Shown here: piece by piece, positions 8,663-18,097 of the stretch
Numbering within the stretch: position 1 is the first letter of the stretch
Layout: each line of letters begins with the position of its first letter
Assembly: GCA_002786385.1 (NCBI GenBank)
Contig: PGCN01000008.1
Location: 62,001 to 126,000 of the forward strand
Source of the DNA: Flavobacterium sp. FEMGT703F
GTDB lineage: Bacteria > Bacteroidota > Bacteroidia > Flavobacteriales > Flavobacteriaceae
Direction: 5' to 3'
Length of the DNA stretch: 64,000 nt
Program-made: the position numbers and the translations under genes
The notes under the pieces: model-generated
The model's database searches: none
What the model was told of the DNA's origin: nothing
Seen by the model: only the letters and a program-made list of their open reading frames with translations

Positions 8663-9727
8663 TTATTTTTGATAAGTTTTGTTTAGTAAATAAAAATCGG
8701 CCAACACCAGTGCTGCCATTGCTTCCACAATCGGAACTGCTCTTGGCACCACACAAGGATCGTGGCGTCCTTTCCCTTGTAGTTCAACTATAGTATTTTG
8801 ATTGGTTAAAACTGCTTGTTTTTGCATCAAAGTAGCTACCGGTTTGAAGGCAACTCTGAAATAAATATCCATTCCATTGGAAATGCCACCTTGAATACCT
8901 CCGGAAAGGTTGGTTTTGGTCGTTCCGTCTTCGTTAAATAAATCGTTGTGCTCACTGCCTTTCATGCGAGCACCACAAAATCCACTACCATATTCAAATC
9001 CTTTTACGGCATTGATGGAAAGCATGGCTTTGCCTAACTCAGCGTGTAATTTATCAAAAACCGGCTCTCCCAATCCAATAGGCACGTTTTGAATTACACA
9101 AGTTATAGTGCCGCCAACGGTGTCGCCAGCTTTTCTAATTTCTTTAATATGTTCCTCCATTTTGGCTGCAGTTGCCTTATCCGGACAACGAACCGGATTA
9201 CTTTCTGTTAAAGAGAAATCCAAATCTTGGTAAGGTTTATCGATAAAGATGTCACCCACAGAAGAAACAAAAGCGTTTATTTTTACTGTAGGCAGCACTT
9301 GTTTAGCGATAGCACCGGCTACTACTCTACTGGCTGTTTCTCTGGCCGAACTTCTTCCGCCGCCACGGTAATCGCGAATGCCGTATTTTTTTTCATACAC
9401 ATAATCGGCATGACTTGGACGATAATTGTCTTTGATGTGACTGTAATCATCGGATTTTTGATTGGTATTCGGAATGATAAATCCGATAGGCGTTCCGGTG
9501 GTTTTACCCTCAAAAATTCCAGATAAAAACTGCACTTCATCCGCTTCCTTACGTTGGGTTACTATGGCGGATTGCCCGGGCTTTCTTCGTTGCATTTCGG
9601 CTTGAATGGCTTCAAAATCGAGCGCTAGTCCGGGTGGACAACCTTCAATAATACCGCCTAAAGCTTCTCCGTGAGATTCTCCGAAAGTAGTGATTTTAAA
9701 AAGGGTTCCGTAACTGTTCCCGGCCAT
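8663..9727 (-). CDS. aroC: Chorismate synthase
   Basis: Converts 5-enolpyruvylshikimate-3-phosphate to chorismate, the last shikimate-pathway step, using reduced FMN. The 354-residue protein shows the three family signatures: [11 protein letters not shown] near the N-terminus, [15 protein letters not shown], and [14 protein letters not shown] near the C-terminus. Its product feeds the trp operon elsewhere in this window. The symporter gene follows with no gap. The promoter on the minus strand gives a leader of about 11 bases. Confidence 0.97.
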   Translation of the reverse strand: MAGNSYGTLFKITTFGESHGEALGGIIEGCPPGLALDFEAIQAEMQRRKPGQSAIVTQRKEADEVQFLSGIFEGKTTGTPIGFIIPNTNQKSDDYSHIKDNYRPSHADYVYEKKYGIRDYRGGGRSSARETASRVVAGAIAKQVLPTVKINAFVSSVGDIFIDKPYQDLDFSLTESNPVRCPDKATAAKMEEHIKEIRKAGDTVGGTITCVIQNVPIGLGEPVFDKLHAELGKAMLSINAVKGFEYGSGFCGARMKGSEHNDLFNEDGTTKTNLSGGIQGGISNGMDIYFRVAFKPVATLMQKQAVLTNQNTIVELQGKGRHDPCVVPRAVPIVEAMAALVLADFYLLNKTYQK

Positions 9728-9744
9728 ATCAAATCGATTTTAAA

Positions 9745-9774
9745 CAAATATAGGGCAAAGTTTAAAAGTGCAAA
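9745..9774 (-). promoter_or_regulatory. aroC promoter
   Basis: On the minus strand TTTG at 9774-9771 and TATATTTG at 9752-9745 are spaced by 18 bases, a good Bacteroidota -33/-7 pair. The predicted start near 9738 lies about 11 bases before the aroC ATG. Confidence 0.6.
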
Positions 9775-9858
9775 AGTTTATTATTCAAAAGTTAATCCTA
9801 TGGTAAAGTTAGCCTAACACCTTAATCCTTAATTTGTGAAACCTTAATAAGAAACATT

Positions 9859-10695
9859 TTGAAAAAAAGAAAACCGGACGTAGTGGTAATTTCCGATGTT
9901 CACCTTGGTACTTTTGGCGCTCATGCTCATGAACTTAGCTATTACTTATCTTCAATTAAACCTAAAATTTTGGTGTTAAATGGCGACATCATTGACATTT
10001 GGCAGTTCAGGAAATCGTATTTTCCTAAATCACATTTAAAAGTTATTCAAAAGATTCTTAATCTAGCTTCCAAAGGCACTAAAGTCTACTATATCACAGG
10101 CAATCACGATGAATTCCTACGCAAATTCAGTGATACTTCGATTGGTAACTTTAAAGTTTTAGACAAACTTGTATTAGAACTCGACCATAAAAAAGCTTGG
10201 ATATTCCACGGAGATGTTTTCGATGCTTCTGTACAACACTCCAAATGGGTAGCCAAATTGGGAGGTATTGGCTATGACTATTTAATTCTACTAAACCGAT
10301 TTATCAATTGGTGTTTGAAAAAAATGGGGAAAGAACCTTATTCATTCTCAAAAAAGATAAAAGCAGGAGTCAAAAAAGCGGTGAAACACATCTCCGATTT
10401 TGAGACCACAGCTACCGATTTAGCCATCGAAAAAAATTACGACTACGTGATTTGCGGTCACATACACGAACCTAAAATTATCGAAAAAGAAAACAAAAAC
10501 GGCTCAACAACGTATCTCAATTCGGGTGATTGGGTAGAAAATTTGACAGCGTTGGAATACCAAAATAAGCGCTGGAAATTATACCGATACGAAGACCACA
10601 CTGAACTTGAAACAGAGGAAGAAGATTTGTTTGAAATGGAGAGCTATATAGAGCAACAACTTATCGCTTCTATAATTTCTTCAAAGACATCTTAA
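9859..10695 (+). CDS. LpxH-like UDP-2,3-diacylglucosamine diphosphatase / metallophosphoesterase
   Basis: The 278-residue calcineurin-like phosphoesterase carries all metal-binding motifs: SDVHLG, NGDIIDIW, GNHDEF, FHGDVFD and GHIHEP. The order and spacing match LpxH-type hydrolases that remove UMP from UDP-2,3-diacylglucosamine in lipid A synthesis; Flavobacteria carry several such paralogues, so the exact substrate is an inference. Translation appears to start at TTG, because the frame is closed upstream and no ATG lies before the conserved DVVVISDVHLG strand. The C-terminus is acidic. Confidence 0.8.
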   Translation: MKKRKPDVVVISDVHLGTFGAHAHELSYYLSSIKPKILVLNGDIIDIWQFRKSYFPKSHLKVIQKILNLASKGTKVYYITGNHDEFLRKFSDTSIGNFKVLDKLVLELDHKKAWIFHGDVFDASVQHSKWVAKLGGIGYDYLILLNRFINWCLKKMGKEPYSFSKKIKAGVKKAVKHISDFETTATDLAIEKNYDYVICGHIHEPKIIEKENKNGSTTYLNSGDWVENLTALEYQNKRWKLYRYEDHTELETEEEDLFEMESYIEQQLIASIISSKTS

Positions 10696-10758
10696 CGATT
10701 TTAACAAAAATATAAGAGTGTGTTTGGCAATAAGGCGAGTATTTCTTCGTTTTATAAG

Positions 10759-10766
10759 TATATTTG
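10759..10766 (+). promoter_or_regulatory. -7 box (TATATTTG) for the small barrel gene
   Basis: TATATTTG matches TAnnTTTG and lies 20 bases before the chosen ATG at 10787. This also argues against an upstream start at 10718, which would place translation ahead of the transcript. A -33 TTG is not evident. Confidence 0.5.
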
Positions 10767-10786
10767 TATTAACAAAAAAACACATT

Positions 10787-11290
10787 ATGAAGAAAATCAT
10801 TTTATCTGCTTTTATGCTAATGGGATTAGCATTCAGCGCACAAGCTCAGGACATTTCAAAAAATGCTTTAGGTTTACGTTTAGGCGACAACGATGGTTTT
10901 GGAGGTGAAATTTCATACCAAAGAGGTTTATCAAAAGAAAATCGTTTAGAATTAGACCTTGGTTGGAGAAACAGTGAAAACATCGATGCTTTTAAATTGG
11001 TTGGTTTGTACCAATGGGTTTGGAACATTGACGGCGGTTTCAATTGGTATGCCGGAGTTGGTGGTGGTGTAGGAAGTTGGAGTTACGACGGACCCGGAAG
11101 TGCAGATCCTGATGGAGGAACATTTTTGTTAGCTGCAGGTGACGTAGGAATTGAGTACAATTTTGACATTCCGTTGCAATTGGCATTAGATTTCAGACCG
11201 GAATTGTACTTTGGAGACAACCGTAAAGACTTTGACAATTACGACAGCTTCGGACCAGATATTGCTTTGAGCATTCGTTACCGTTGGTAA
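10787..11290 (+). CDS. Small outer-membrane beta-barrel-type protein
   Basis: Starting at ATG 10787, the 167-residue protein has a textbook signal peptide (cut near SAQAQ). The mature part shows alternating strands with Gly-rich turns (GLRLGDNDGFGGEISYQRG, NWYAGVGGGVGSW) and finishes in IALSIRYRW, a terminal aromatic typical for outer-membrane barrels. I do not recognise a specific family. A longer frame from 10718 would put 23 extra residues ahead of the signal peptide and is rejected. It stands alone between its own promoter box and a terminator. Confidence 0.75.
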   Translation: MKKIILSAFMLMGLAFSAQAQDISKNALGLRLGDNDGFGGEISYQRGLSKENRLELDLGWRNSENIDAFKLVGLYQWVWNIDGGFNWYAGVGGGVGSWSYDGPGSADPDGGTFLLAAGDVGIEYNFDIPLQLALDFRPELYFGDNRKDFDNYDSFGPDIALSIRYRW

Positions 11291-11306
11291 TTCAATTAAA
11301 ATACAA

Positions 11307-11340
11307 CAAAAATCCCGATTCAAATAGAATCGGGATTTTT
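11307..11340. terminator. Bidirectional intrinsic terminator
   Basis: The inverted repeat AAAATCCCGATTC / GAATCGGGATTTT with a 5-base AAATA loop is flanked by A and T runs. It serves the barrel gene on the plus strand and the convergent PrcB-like lipoprotein gene on the minus strand. Confidence 0.9.
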
Positions 11341-11765
11341 TATTTAATCGTTATGGGTTTCTTAGAATTGATTTTAATAATCGTATAAGGATAGCTAATA
11401 GCTTCATCATTGATATCGGCTTCGGTTGCCTTTTGTGTATCTTTGACATAAACCACAATTTCAGTTGGTGTTTCTTCTACTTTCAGCACTTTTACCCTAT
11501 TGTAACTTTCTTTGGTTGGGCCCGAATTTAAAATGATGAAACTACTTTTTTGGGTGTCCTGCGACTTGATTTTCTTCCTTAAAGTTTCATCACCCAAAAG
11601 CATCATGATCTCTTTAGGTTCGGTGAGAATTTCATAGAACTTAATATTGGCACCGCCATCGTTATTAGTAACTAAAACTTCATATAGCGGCAAAGGCTCG
11701 TTTGTTTTTGTGGATGAACACGAATACAATGACAGTACAACCAGCAAGAGAATTATTTTTCGCAT
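11340..11765 (-). CDS. PrcB-like domain lipoprotein
   Basis: The 141-residue protein has a lipoprotein signal (LVVLSLYSC, Cys near residue 16). The C-terminal 80 residues resemble the PrcB C-terminal fold: FIILNSGPTKESYNRVKV, a VVYVKDTQ strand and a final ISYPYTIIKI strand. In spirochaetes PrcB binds a surface protease, but this link is only by fold resemblance. The gene overlaps the 3' end of bshA by 13 bases, so the two are translationally coupled. Confidence 0.55.
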   Translation of the reverse strand: MRKIILLLVVLSLYSCSSTKTNEPLPLYEVLVTNNDGGANIKFYEILTEPKEIMMLLGDETLRKKIKSQDTQKSSFIILNSGPTKESYNRVKVLKVEETPTEIVVYVKDTQKATEADINDEAISYPYTIIKINSKKPITIK

Positions 11766-12895
11766 TGGGTTTCTTTTATGGCTTCAAGATACAAATTTTC
11801 GTAAAGCGGTAATATATTTTTGATGTCAAATTGCTTGGCCACATTCAGTGCATTGGTTCTGAATTCAGCCAGAATAGCATCTTCTTTCAAAATTGTAACG
11901 GCATTTTCAGCCATACTGTCTATATCCCCTACAGCACTCAAGTACCCTGAAACACCATCAAAATTCACTTCAGGCAAACCACCGGAATTACTGGAAATAA
12001 CCGGAACACTCCAAGCCATAGCTTCTAAGGCAGCCAATCCGAAACTCTCGGTTTCCGACGGTAATAAAAACAAATCAGAATAGGACAAAATCTGATCAAT
12101 CTCGTTACTGTTCCCAAAGAAGATGACTTTATCTTGTATGCCTAAGTCTTCACAAAGTTGTTCCGCCTTGGCTTTTTCGGGACCATCGCCAACCATCATC
12201 AATTTGGCCGGAATTTGTTGCTGAATCTTGTAGAAAATCTTCACCACATCAGGAATGCGCTTTACCCTTCTGAAATTACTGATATGGGTCACAATTCGCT
12301 CTTCTTTTTTAGCCATAACCGAACGTTGACAGGAAATCAAACTTTCGTTTCGAATTTTGTCGAGTTCTATAAAATTAGGAATAACGTGTATGTCTTTTTC
12401 AATAGGAAACAAATTGTAGGTATCGTCTTTTAAACTTTGTGATACCGAAGTAACTACATCTGATTTATTGATACTGAAACTCACCGCCGGTTTGTAAAAC
12501 GGATGATTACCAACCAAAGTAATGTCGGTGCCATGCAGTGTAGTAACCATTGGAATGTTGATCCCTTCGTCTTTCAACATTTGCTTAGCCATATAACCGG
12601 CATAGGCATGCGGGATGGCATAATGCACATGTAATACTTCTATTTTGTACAATTTTACCATATCCACTAACTTACTGGACAAAGCCAATTCGTAGGGTTG
12701 GTAATGAAACAAAGGATATTCAGGTACGTTAACTTCGTGGTAATGCACATTCGGATTCAACAAGGCCAAACGCACCGGTTGTCGGTAGGTAATAAAATGT
12801 ATTTCGTGACCGCGATGAGCTAATTCGAGTCCGAGTTCGGTGGCTACAACACCACTACCTCCGAAAGTAGGATAACAAACTATGGCTATTTTCAT
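11753..12895 (-). CDS. bshA: N-acetyl-alpha-D-glucosaminyl L-malate synthase
   Basis: A GT-B glycosyltransferase of family 4 that joins UDP-GlcNAc and L-malate in the first step of bacillithiol synthesis. The 380-residue length and the motifs fit BshA closely: CYPTFGGSGVVATELG at the N-terminus, HVHYAIPHAYAGYMA, TTLHGTDITLVG, and the EX7E-type nucleotide-sugar site LLPSETESFGLAALEAMA. It implies that this organism uses bacillithiol, as other Flavobacteria are thought to do. No other bsh gene lies in this window. Confidence 0.93.
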   Translation of the reverse strand: MKIAIVCYPTFGGSGVVATELGLELAHRGHEIHFITYRQPVRLALLNPNVHYHEVNVPEYPLFHYQPYELALSSKLVDMVKLYKIEVLHVHYAIPHAYAGYMAKQMLKDEGINIPMVTTLHGTDITLVGNHPFYKPAVSFSINKSDVVTSVSQSLKDDTYNLFPIEKDIHVIPNFIELDKIRNESLISCQRSVMAKKEERIVTHISNFRRVKRIPDVVKIFYKIQQQIPAKLMMVGDGPEKAKAEQLCEDLGIQDKVIFFGNSNEIDQILSYSDLFLLPSETESFGLAALEAMAWSVPVISSNSGGLPEVNFDGVSGYLSAVGDIDSMAENAVTILKEDAILAEFRTNALNVAKQFDIKNILPLYENLYLEAIKETQCEK

Positions 12896-12962
12896 AAACT
12901 GTTTTTGCTAGTACGAATGTAGGGAAAATAGCGATGTGAAATGGTAAAAAAGCGTTAAAGAA

Positions 12963-15900
12963 TTAACGCACTATGATAGCATCTTGAATGATTTTCTGAA
13001 TATCTTCACGGATATTTTCCTTAGAAAGTTTGTTGGGTAAATTCGAATCCGGGTACGTTCTGTTGGACAAGAAAACATACACTAATTCCGTTTCAGGATC
13101 AGCCCAAGCAATAGTTCCGGTAAATCCGGTATGACCAAAACTTGATTTGGAAACACAGCCGCAAGTTGGTCCGCCACCACTGAGTTGCGGTTTATCAAAA
13201 CCTAAGCCTCTGCGATTGCCTTCGGCACAAAAATGACAAGTATTGAATACCTCAAAAGTTTCCGGAGAAAAGTATGAAACACCGCCGTATTGGCCTTTTT
13301 GCAAAAACAACTGCATCATTTTAGCCACATCCAAGGCATTGGAAAAAACACCGGCATGACCGGCAACGCCACCTTCCATAGCCGCTTCCATATCGTGTAC
13401 ATAACCTTGAATGGTCGTTTGACGGAAATAAGTATCTTCTTCCGTTGGGGCAATCACACTTTTATCAAACTTAGTCAGCGGATTATACAAAGTGTTGTTC
13501 ATCCCTAAAGATTGGTAGAAATTCTCGTAAGTGAGTTGGTCTAACGATTTTCCGGTTTTCTTTTCCAAATATTGTTTCAGAATGATGAAGGTAAAATCGC
13601 TGTACTTGTATTCTTTTTTATCGAGTAACGGACTGTCGATAATTTGTTTCATGATGCTGTCGTGGTAATCATCTCTCAGGTACAAACTGTCGCATACTCT
13701 TTTGCTGAATCCGGGAACGGCGGTTTTACGATAATAGCGCTCCAACGGTTTTTTATCGGCACCAACAGTGGCTTTGTAAAACGGAATCCACGCTTGCAAT
13801 TGTCCGTAATGTGACAACAATGTCTTAAAAGTTATACCTGCTTTATTCGACCCTTGAAAACTCGGCAACATTTCACCTAAAGTAGTTTCAAGGTTCACTT
13901 TTTTACGATCGTACAACTGCATAACATTGGGTAAAGTCGCCACCATTTTGGTTAAAGAGGCTACGTCGTACAAATCGGTGTTCTTGACCTTTATCTTTCC
14001 GTCATAGGTTTGATGGCCAAACGATTTTTGGTAAATGACTTTACCTTTGCGTGCCACTAGAATCTGCATACCGGGCGCCATTTTTCCGTCGATGGCCTTG
14101 TTGGCTAATTTTTCGATTTGATTGAGTTTTTCCGAACTCATTCCCATATTTTCAGGCGTAGAAAATCCTAAACGATTTAAGTTCTGTGTGGTTAATCCGT
14201 GTCCGGCTTTGTATTCGTCATTAATCGAAACCGATAACTTTCCTTTGGACTCAATCGCCCCAAAAATCAATTCGGCCGAAACTTCCTGAGCTACTTCTGT
14301 ATTTTGATAAGAAACGATAACGCCTTCAATAGCTTCAAAGTTCGAGATTTTAGAAAGCGAATACGGTTTAGTGAAACAATCCAAAATCACTTTCTTTTGT
14401 TCCGAAATTTTGGCAATCAACTGCAATTCGGCCTCTGTAAATTCATAGGTTTTCCACCAAGTCTTATCCGATTTATGATAACCAATGATAACAGTTTCGA
14501 AATTGGCTAATTTGACCAAAAGAGAATCGGTATTTACATCCGACACTTCGGTAACATCGGTGTATTTCTTTAGTGTATTGACAAAAGCACTGTTCTGGTC
14601 TTCTCCTATTTTAACGTAAGCTATCTTTTGATTTAGATTGCGAATCGGTAAAACAGCCTCATTTTTAACTACCGTTACGGCATTTTCATAAAGTTCGTAC
14701 TGCAAAGAAAGATTGGATTTCGGATTCAACTCATTGTACAAATTGATTTCCTCAACAGGTTTGTAATGGTTTAAACCAGCTTTGAATTTGTACCGCAAAA
14801 TTTTCTTTACCGATTCGGCCAAACGATTTTCTGAAATTGAGCCTTCTTGAAAAGCTGCTCTGATTTTATCAACCGCCAAAGGCACATTTTCGGCAAAAAG
14901 CAAGATGTCGTTTCCGGCCATAAAAGCTTCCAAGTCAATATCACCGGGCTTTTTAAAATTACTGGCACCTTTCATATTCAAGGCATCGGTAAAAATCAAG
15001 CCTTCAAATCCCATTTCGTTTTTTAACAAATTTGTCACTACGGGCTGCGAAATGGAAGTTGGATAACCTTCACGAGGCTCTAAACTCGGCACATTCAAAT
15101 GCGCGACCATTACCGAAACCAAACCTTCATCGAACATGCGCTTGTACGGATACAATTCGACTTTTTCAATGTGATCAGCAGTAGCATTAACAACGGGCAA
15201 TGCATAATGTGAATCGGTTGACGTATCGCCGTGACCCGGAAAGTGTTTTCCGGTAGCAAATATGCCTTGCCCTTGAGTACCTTTCATTAAGGCGATGGCG
15301 TGTTCGGCTACGCTGACTTTATTTTCTCCAAAAGAACGAAAACCGATAATCGGATTTTTGGGATTGGTATTGATATCTAAAACAGGAGCAAAATTAAAGT
15401 GTACGCCCATTCTTTTGCTCTCTTTAGCCATGGCAACGCCCACTTTTTCTACCAACTTCAAATCCTTAATCGCACCTAAAGTCATGTTGAACGGGTAGCG
15501 AAAAGTAGAATCTAACCGCATGCTCATTCCCCATTCGGCATCAATCCCTACAAACAATGGTACCTTGGCTAACGATTGGTATTGGTTGGTTAAACGGGCT
15601 TGTCGTTTCGGTCCGCCTTGAAAGAAAATCACACCCCCTATTTTATAGTCGCGTACCAACTTTTTGATTGCATTGGTATGTATAGAATCTTTGTTGGAAT
15701 AAGCGGCCACCATAAACAACTGTCCGACTTTATCTTCAAAAGTCATTTGGTTGTAAATACTGTCAACCCATTGGTTTTCGGCTAAGGTTTCCGGGAAATA
15801 ATTCTTGCGTTCCGATTTGATGTGCGGAATGTATATTTCTTCCTCTTCCGCAATGCCGGCTTTGCTCAGGGTTACAACCGACTTTTTGTCTTTGGTAGTC

Positions 15901-15965
15901 GAACAATTCGTCACCAAAAACAACAAAGCGCTGAATACTGCTATTCTGAACAAAAACTGCTTCAT
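12963..15965 (-). CDS. GH3 beta-N-acetylglucosaminidase-like / serine beta-lactamase-like fusion lipoprotein
   Basis: A 1000-residue lipoprotein (FLVTNCSTTK, Cys at 21). Residues about 60-590 form a glycoside hydrolase family 3 module of NagZ type: GKHFPGHGDTSTDSH with the His/Asp acid-base pair near 241, and FTDALNMKG with the nucleophile Asp. Residues about 620-1000 form a penicillin-binding/beta-lactamase class C-like module with SLTK near 670, YSD near 788 and HTG near 945. The combination suggests cleavage of GlcNAc-MurNAc bonds plus esterase or peptidase action on wall fragments. The fusion is widespread in Bacteroidota. Neighbours are also envelope genes. Confidence 0.88.
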   Translation of the reverse strand: MKQFLFRIAVFSALLFLVTNCSTTKDKKSVVTLSKAGIAEEEEIYIPHIKSERKNYFPETLAENQWVDSIYNQMTFEDKVGQLFMVAAYSNKDSIHTNAIKKLVRDYKIGGVIFFQGGPKRQARLTNQYQSLAKVPLFVGIDAEWGMSMRLDSTFRYPFNMTLGAIKDLKLVEKVGVAMAKESKRMGVHFNFAPVLDINTNPKNPIIGFRSFGENKVSVAEHAIALMKGTQGQGIFATGKHFPGHGDTSTDSHYALPVVNATADHIEKVELYPYKRMFDEGLVSVMVAHLNVPSLEPREGYPTSISQPVVTNLLKNEMGFEGLIFTDALNMKGASNFKKPGDIDLEAFMAGNDILLFAENVPLAVDKIRAAFQEGSISENRLAESVKKILRYKFKAGLNHYKPVEEINLYNELNPKSNLSLQYELYENAVTVVKNEAVLPIRNLNQKIAYVKIGEDQNSAFVNTLKKYTDVTEVSDVNTDSLLVKLANFETVIIGYHKSDKTWWKTYEFTEAELQLIAKISEQKKVILDCFTKPYSLSKISNFEAIEGVIVSYQNTEVAQEVSAELIFGAIESKGKLSVSINDEYKAGHGLTTQNLNRLGFSTPENMGMSSEKLNQIEKLANKAIDGKMAPGMQILVARKGKVIYQKSFGHQTYDGKIKVKNTDLYDVASLTKMVATLPNVMQLYDRKKVNLETTLGEMLPSFQGSNKAGITFKTLLSHYGQLQAWIPFYKATVGADKKPLERYYRKTAVPGFSKRVCDSLYLRDDYHDSIMKQIIDSPLLDKKEYKYSDFTFIILKQYLEKKTGKSLDQLTYENFYQSLGMNNTLYNPLTKFDKSVIAPTEEDTYFRQTTIQGYVHDMEAAMEGGVAGHAGVFSNALDVAKMMQLFLQKGQYGGVSYFSPETFEVFNTCHFCAEGNRRGLGFDKPQLSGGGPTCGCVSKSSFGHTGFTGTIAWADPETELVYVFLSNRTYPDSNLPNKLSKENIREDIQKIIQDAIIVR

Positions 15966-15977
15966 GAAAAAAGGGAA

Positions 15978-16460
15978 TTAAAAGAAACGACTATGCCAAC
16001 TTTCGGCAGCGGGAACTTCCCAGCTTTCGTTGAATTCTTCGATGGTGTTGACCAAATTATTAAACACAATGGTATTGGCGGTAACCGCTTTTTCTTTGGC
16101 CATTCGCTTGAAGTCGATTAAAGATTTGTGTGCGATATGCTCTCCGTTTTTGAAGGTCACATTCATTTTATCCAACAAATCAACTTGGTATTTTTGTTCC
16201 AAACTTTGGATAAACGAAACCGAAGCATCGATGGAACAACCGGTAGCTTGTTGCACTTGCTGATTCACCGCAATAATGATGAAACGATTGTACTTTAACA
16301 AATAAGAAGCTTCTAAACCGGTGCCGTGTGCCGACCAATTTTCGAGGAATGCTTTTAAATCGCTCTCAATTTCAGCCATTTCGTCATCGGAAAATTTGCG
16401 ATTGGATTGGTAAATCCAAATGCGTGATTCTTCGGGTAAACTTTCAAAAGGTATATACAT
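15978..16460 (-). CDS. Conserved Bacteroidota protein of unknown function
   Basis: The 160-residue protein starting MYIPFESLPEESRIWIYQSNRKF is a conserved family often labelled 'ABC transporter ATPase', yet no Walker A, Walker B or signature motif is present, so that label is not supported. Visible features are ENWSAHGTGLEASY and a Cys/Asp pair (GCSIDASVSF) that are strongly conserved in my memory of the family. The frame extends upstream to 16508, but ATG 16460 leaves a clean 2-base gap to the PAP2 stop and is preferred. Confidence 0.7.
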   Translation of the reverse strand: MYIPFESLPEESRIWIYQSNRKFSDDEMAEIESDLKAFLENWSAHGTGLEASYLLKYNRFIIIAVNQQVQQATGCSIDASVSFIQSLEQKYQVDLLDKMNVTFKNGEHIAHKSLIDFKRMAKEKAVTANTIVFNNLVNTIEEFNESWEVPAAESWHSRFF

Positions 16461-16462
16461 AA

Positions 16463-17230
16463 TTAAAATCTTGATATCAAACCAACTTGGACTTGCTTTC
16501 CGTCGCACATTGGTAAAAAGGTGGTTGCTTTATTTGGCTTTTTACCGTTAAAAAGCTTTGAAACATAGGGATAAAGCCAATATCCGGCTTTGGCGGATAA
16601 TATCCCTACTCCGGCTCCGGCAACTACATCAGACAGCCAATGTCTGTTGTTGTACATTCGGAATACTCCGGTTCCGGTGGCCACAGTATAACCTGCAATG
16701 GAATACCAAATTGATTGGTGTTTGTATTCTTGGTTCATCAGTTCGGCACCCATAAACGCGGTGGCAGTATGTCCGGAAGGAAAGGAATTAAAACTGGTTC
16801 CGTCGGGTCTTTCTACTGAAGCAGTCATCTTAAATGAGTTTACCGTTAAAGCCATTAAAAGTGTTGCCGTAGAAGAAACAATAAGTCGTTTTTTGAGTGA
16901 ACTTTTGCTTTCCACACCCATAGCACTTAGAGCGTAAACGGAGACTAATGGCGCGTATTGAGTAAAATCGTCTATGGAAACTTTCTCATCGATATGTTCC
17001 GCAACTTCAGTACGAACACCCGAATTGAATCCTTTGATTTGACCGCTTTCTAAACCGATAATTCCATAACTGACAAAAACAGCCGGTATGACAACACTTT
17101 TGAATTGTAATTTTAAATTGGTTGTGTCTTTTTCAATGACATTTACGATACTATCGTTTGCTTGCTGAGCATTCAAACAACCAACAATGCCAAAACTGAC
17201 CCAAAGTAAAAAAACAAATTTCAATTTCAT
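16463..17230 (-). CDS. PAP2-family membrane phosphatase
   Basis: The 255-residue protein has a signal peptide (cut near CLNAQQ) and the three type-2 phosphatidic acid phosphatase motifs: KMTASVERP, FPSGHTATAFMG and RMYNNRHWLSDVVAG. The fold acts on lipid phosphates or polyprenyl pyrophosphates such as undecaprenyl-PP at the outer face of the inner membrane; here a lipid A or polyprenyl substrate would fit the envelope-rich operon, but it cannot be decided. It starts 3 bases after the CCG-domain gene. Confidence 0.85.
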   Translation of the reverse strand: MKLKFVFLLWVSFGIVGCLNAQQANDSIVNVIEKDTTNLKLQFKSVVIPAVFVSYGIIGLESGQIKGFNSGVRTEVAEHIDEKVSIDDFTQYAPLVSVYALSAMGVESKSSLKKRLIVSSTATLLMALTVNSFKMTASVERPDGTSFNSFPSGHTATAFMGAELMNQEYKHQSIWYSIAGYTVATGTGVFRMYNNRHWLSDVVAGAGVGILSAKAGYWLYPYVSKLFNGKKPNKATTFLPMCDGKQVQVGLISRF

Positions 17231-17233
17231 GAA

Positions 17234-18025
17234 TTATAAATCTTGTGCATTCGCGATAAGCTCGGCCACGTCCATTACTTTTACGTTGCCTTCTTGTTCT
17301 TTAGCTTTTACACCATCGGTCATCATGGTATTGCAAAACGGACAACCCGCTGCAATGATTTCTGCTTTGGTCTCTAAAGCATCTTCCGTTCTTTCCACAT
17401 TGATGTCTTTGTTCCCATTTTCAGGTTCTTTAAACATTTGGGCGCCACCGGCTCCGCAACACAAACCATTGGCACGAGAGCGTTTCATTTCGACTAACTC
17501 AGCATCTAATTTCTGAATCAAATCTCTTGGTGCTTCATACACATTATTGGCGCGTCCCAAATAACACGGATCGTGGAAAGTGATTTTTTTACCTTTAAAT
17601 TGGCCGCCTTCGATAGTTAATCGACCCGAATCTAAAAGTTGTTTTAAAAATTCGGTATGATGAACCACTTCATAAGTACCTCCCAATTCCGGATATTCAT
17701 TTTTTAAAGTATTAAAACAATGCGGACAAGCGGTAACGATTTTTTTGGCTTCATAAGCATTGAGTACCTCGATATTCATCATGGCTTGCATTTGAAACAA
17801 AAATTCGTTTCCGGCGCGTTTGGCCGGATCACCGGTACAGCTTTCTTCAGTTCCTAAAACGGCAAACTCTACATTGGCGCGATTTAGAATGCGCACGAAA
17901 GCCTTGGTGATTTTTTTGGCTCTGTCGTCAAAACTTCCGGCACAACCTACCCAAAACAATACTTCGGGTTGCTTGCCTTGAGCCATCATTTCTGCCATAG
18001 TCGGCACGTTTAATACTTCTGACAT
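17234..18025 (-). CDS. CCG-domain (Fe-S)-binding oxidoreductase subunit (HdrB/LutA-like)
   Basis: The 263-residue soluble protein contains two cysteine-rich CCG domains of the heterodisulfide reductase B type: VGCAGSFDDRA, ESCTGDPAKR and TACPHCFNTL in the first half; HDPCYLGR, GLCCGAGGAQMF and AGCPFCNTM in the second. Such subunits bind a non-cubane 4Fe-4S cluster and pass electrons to or from a quinone-linked partner. The partner is probably the membrane 4Fe-4S protein encoded just upstream at 18623. Electron donor and acceptor are unknown. ATG 18025 is chosen over a near ATG at 18031. Confidence 0.85.
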   Translation of the reverse strand: MSEVLNVPTMAEMMAQGKQPEVLFWVGCAGSFDDRAKKITKAFVRILNRANVEFAVLGTEESCTGDPAKRAGNEFLFQMQAMMNIEVLNAYEAKKIVTACPHCFNTLKNEYPELGGTYEVVHHTEFLKQLLDSGRLTIEGGQFKGKKITFHDPCYLGRANNVYEAPRDLIQKLDAELVEMKRSRANGLCCGAGGAQMFKEPENGNKDINVERTEDALETKAEIIAAGCPFCNTMMTDGVKAKEQEGNVKVMDVAELIANAQDL

Positions 18026-18047
18026 AATCAATATTAGATTTAAGATA

Positions 18048-18081
18048 TCAGATATTAAATATTTTAAAATTTAATGTCTGA
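18048..18081 (+). repeat. Intergenic inverted repeat with GATATTT tandem copies
   Basis: Arms TCAGATATTAAAT and ATTTAATGTCTGA (one mismatch) flank an 8-base AT loop, and the following bases to 18099 hold three tandem GATATTT-like units. It sits between the HAD gene and the CCG gene. It resembles low-complexity AT-rich repeats seen between many Flavobacterium genes. Confidence 0.55.
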
Positions 18082-18097
18082 TATTTGATATTTGATA

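Noticed and set aside
10718..10786. Upstream start for the small barrel protein
   Set aside because: It would place 23 residues ahead of a perfect signal peptide and ahead of the predicted transcription start near 10773.
15978..16460. 'ABC transporter ATPase' label
   Set aside because: No Walker A, Walker B or ABC signature is visible in the 160 residues, so the usual automatic name is not supported.
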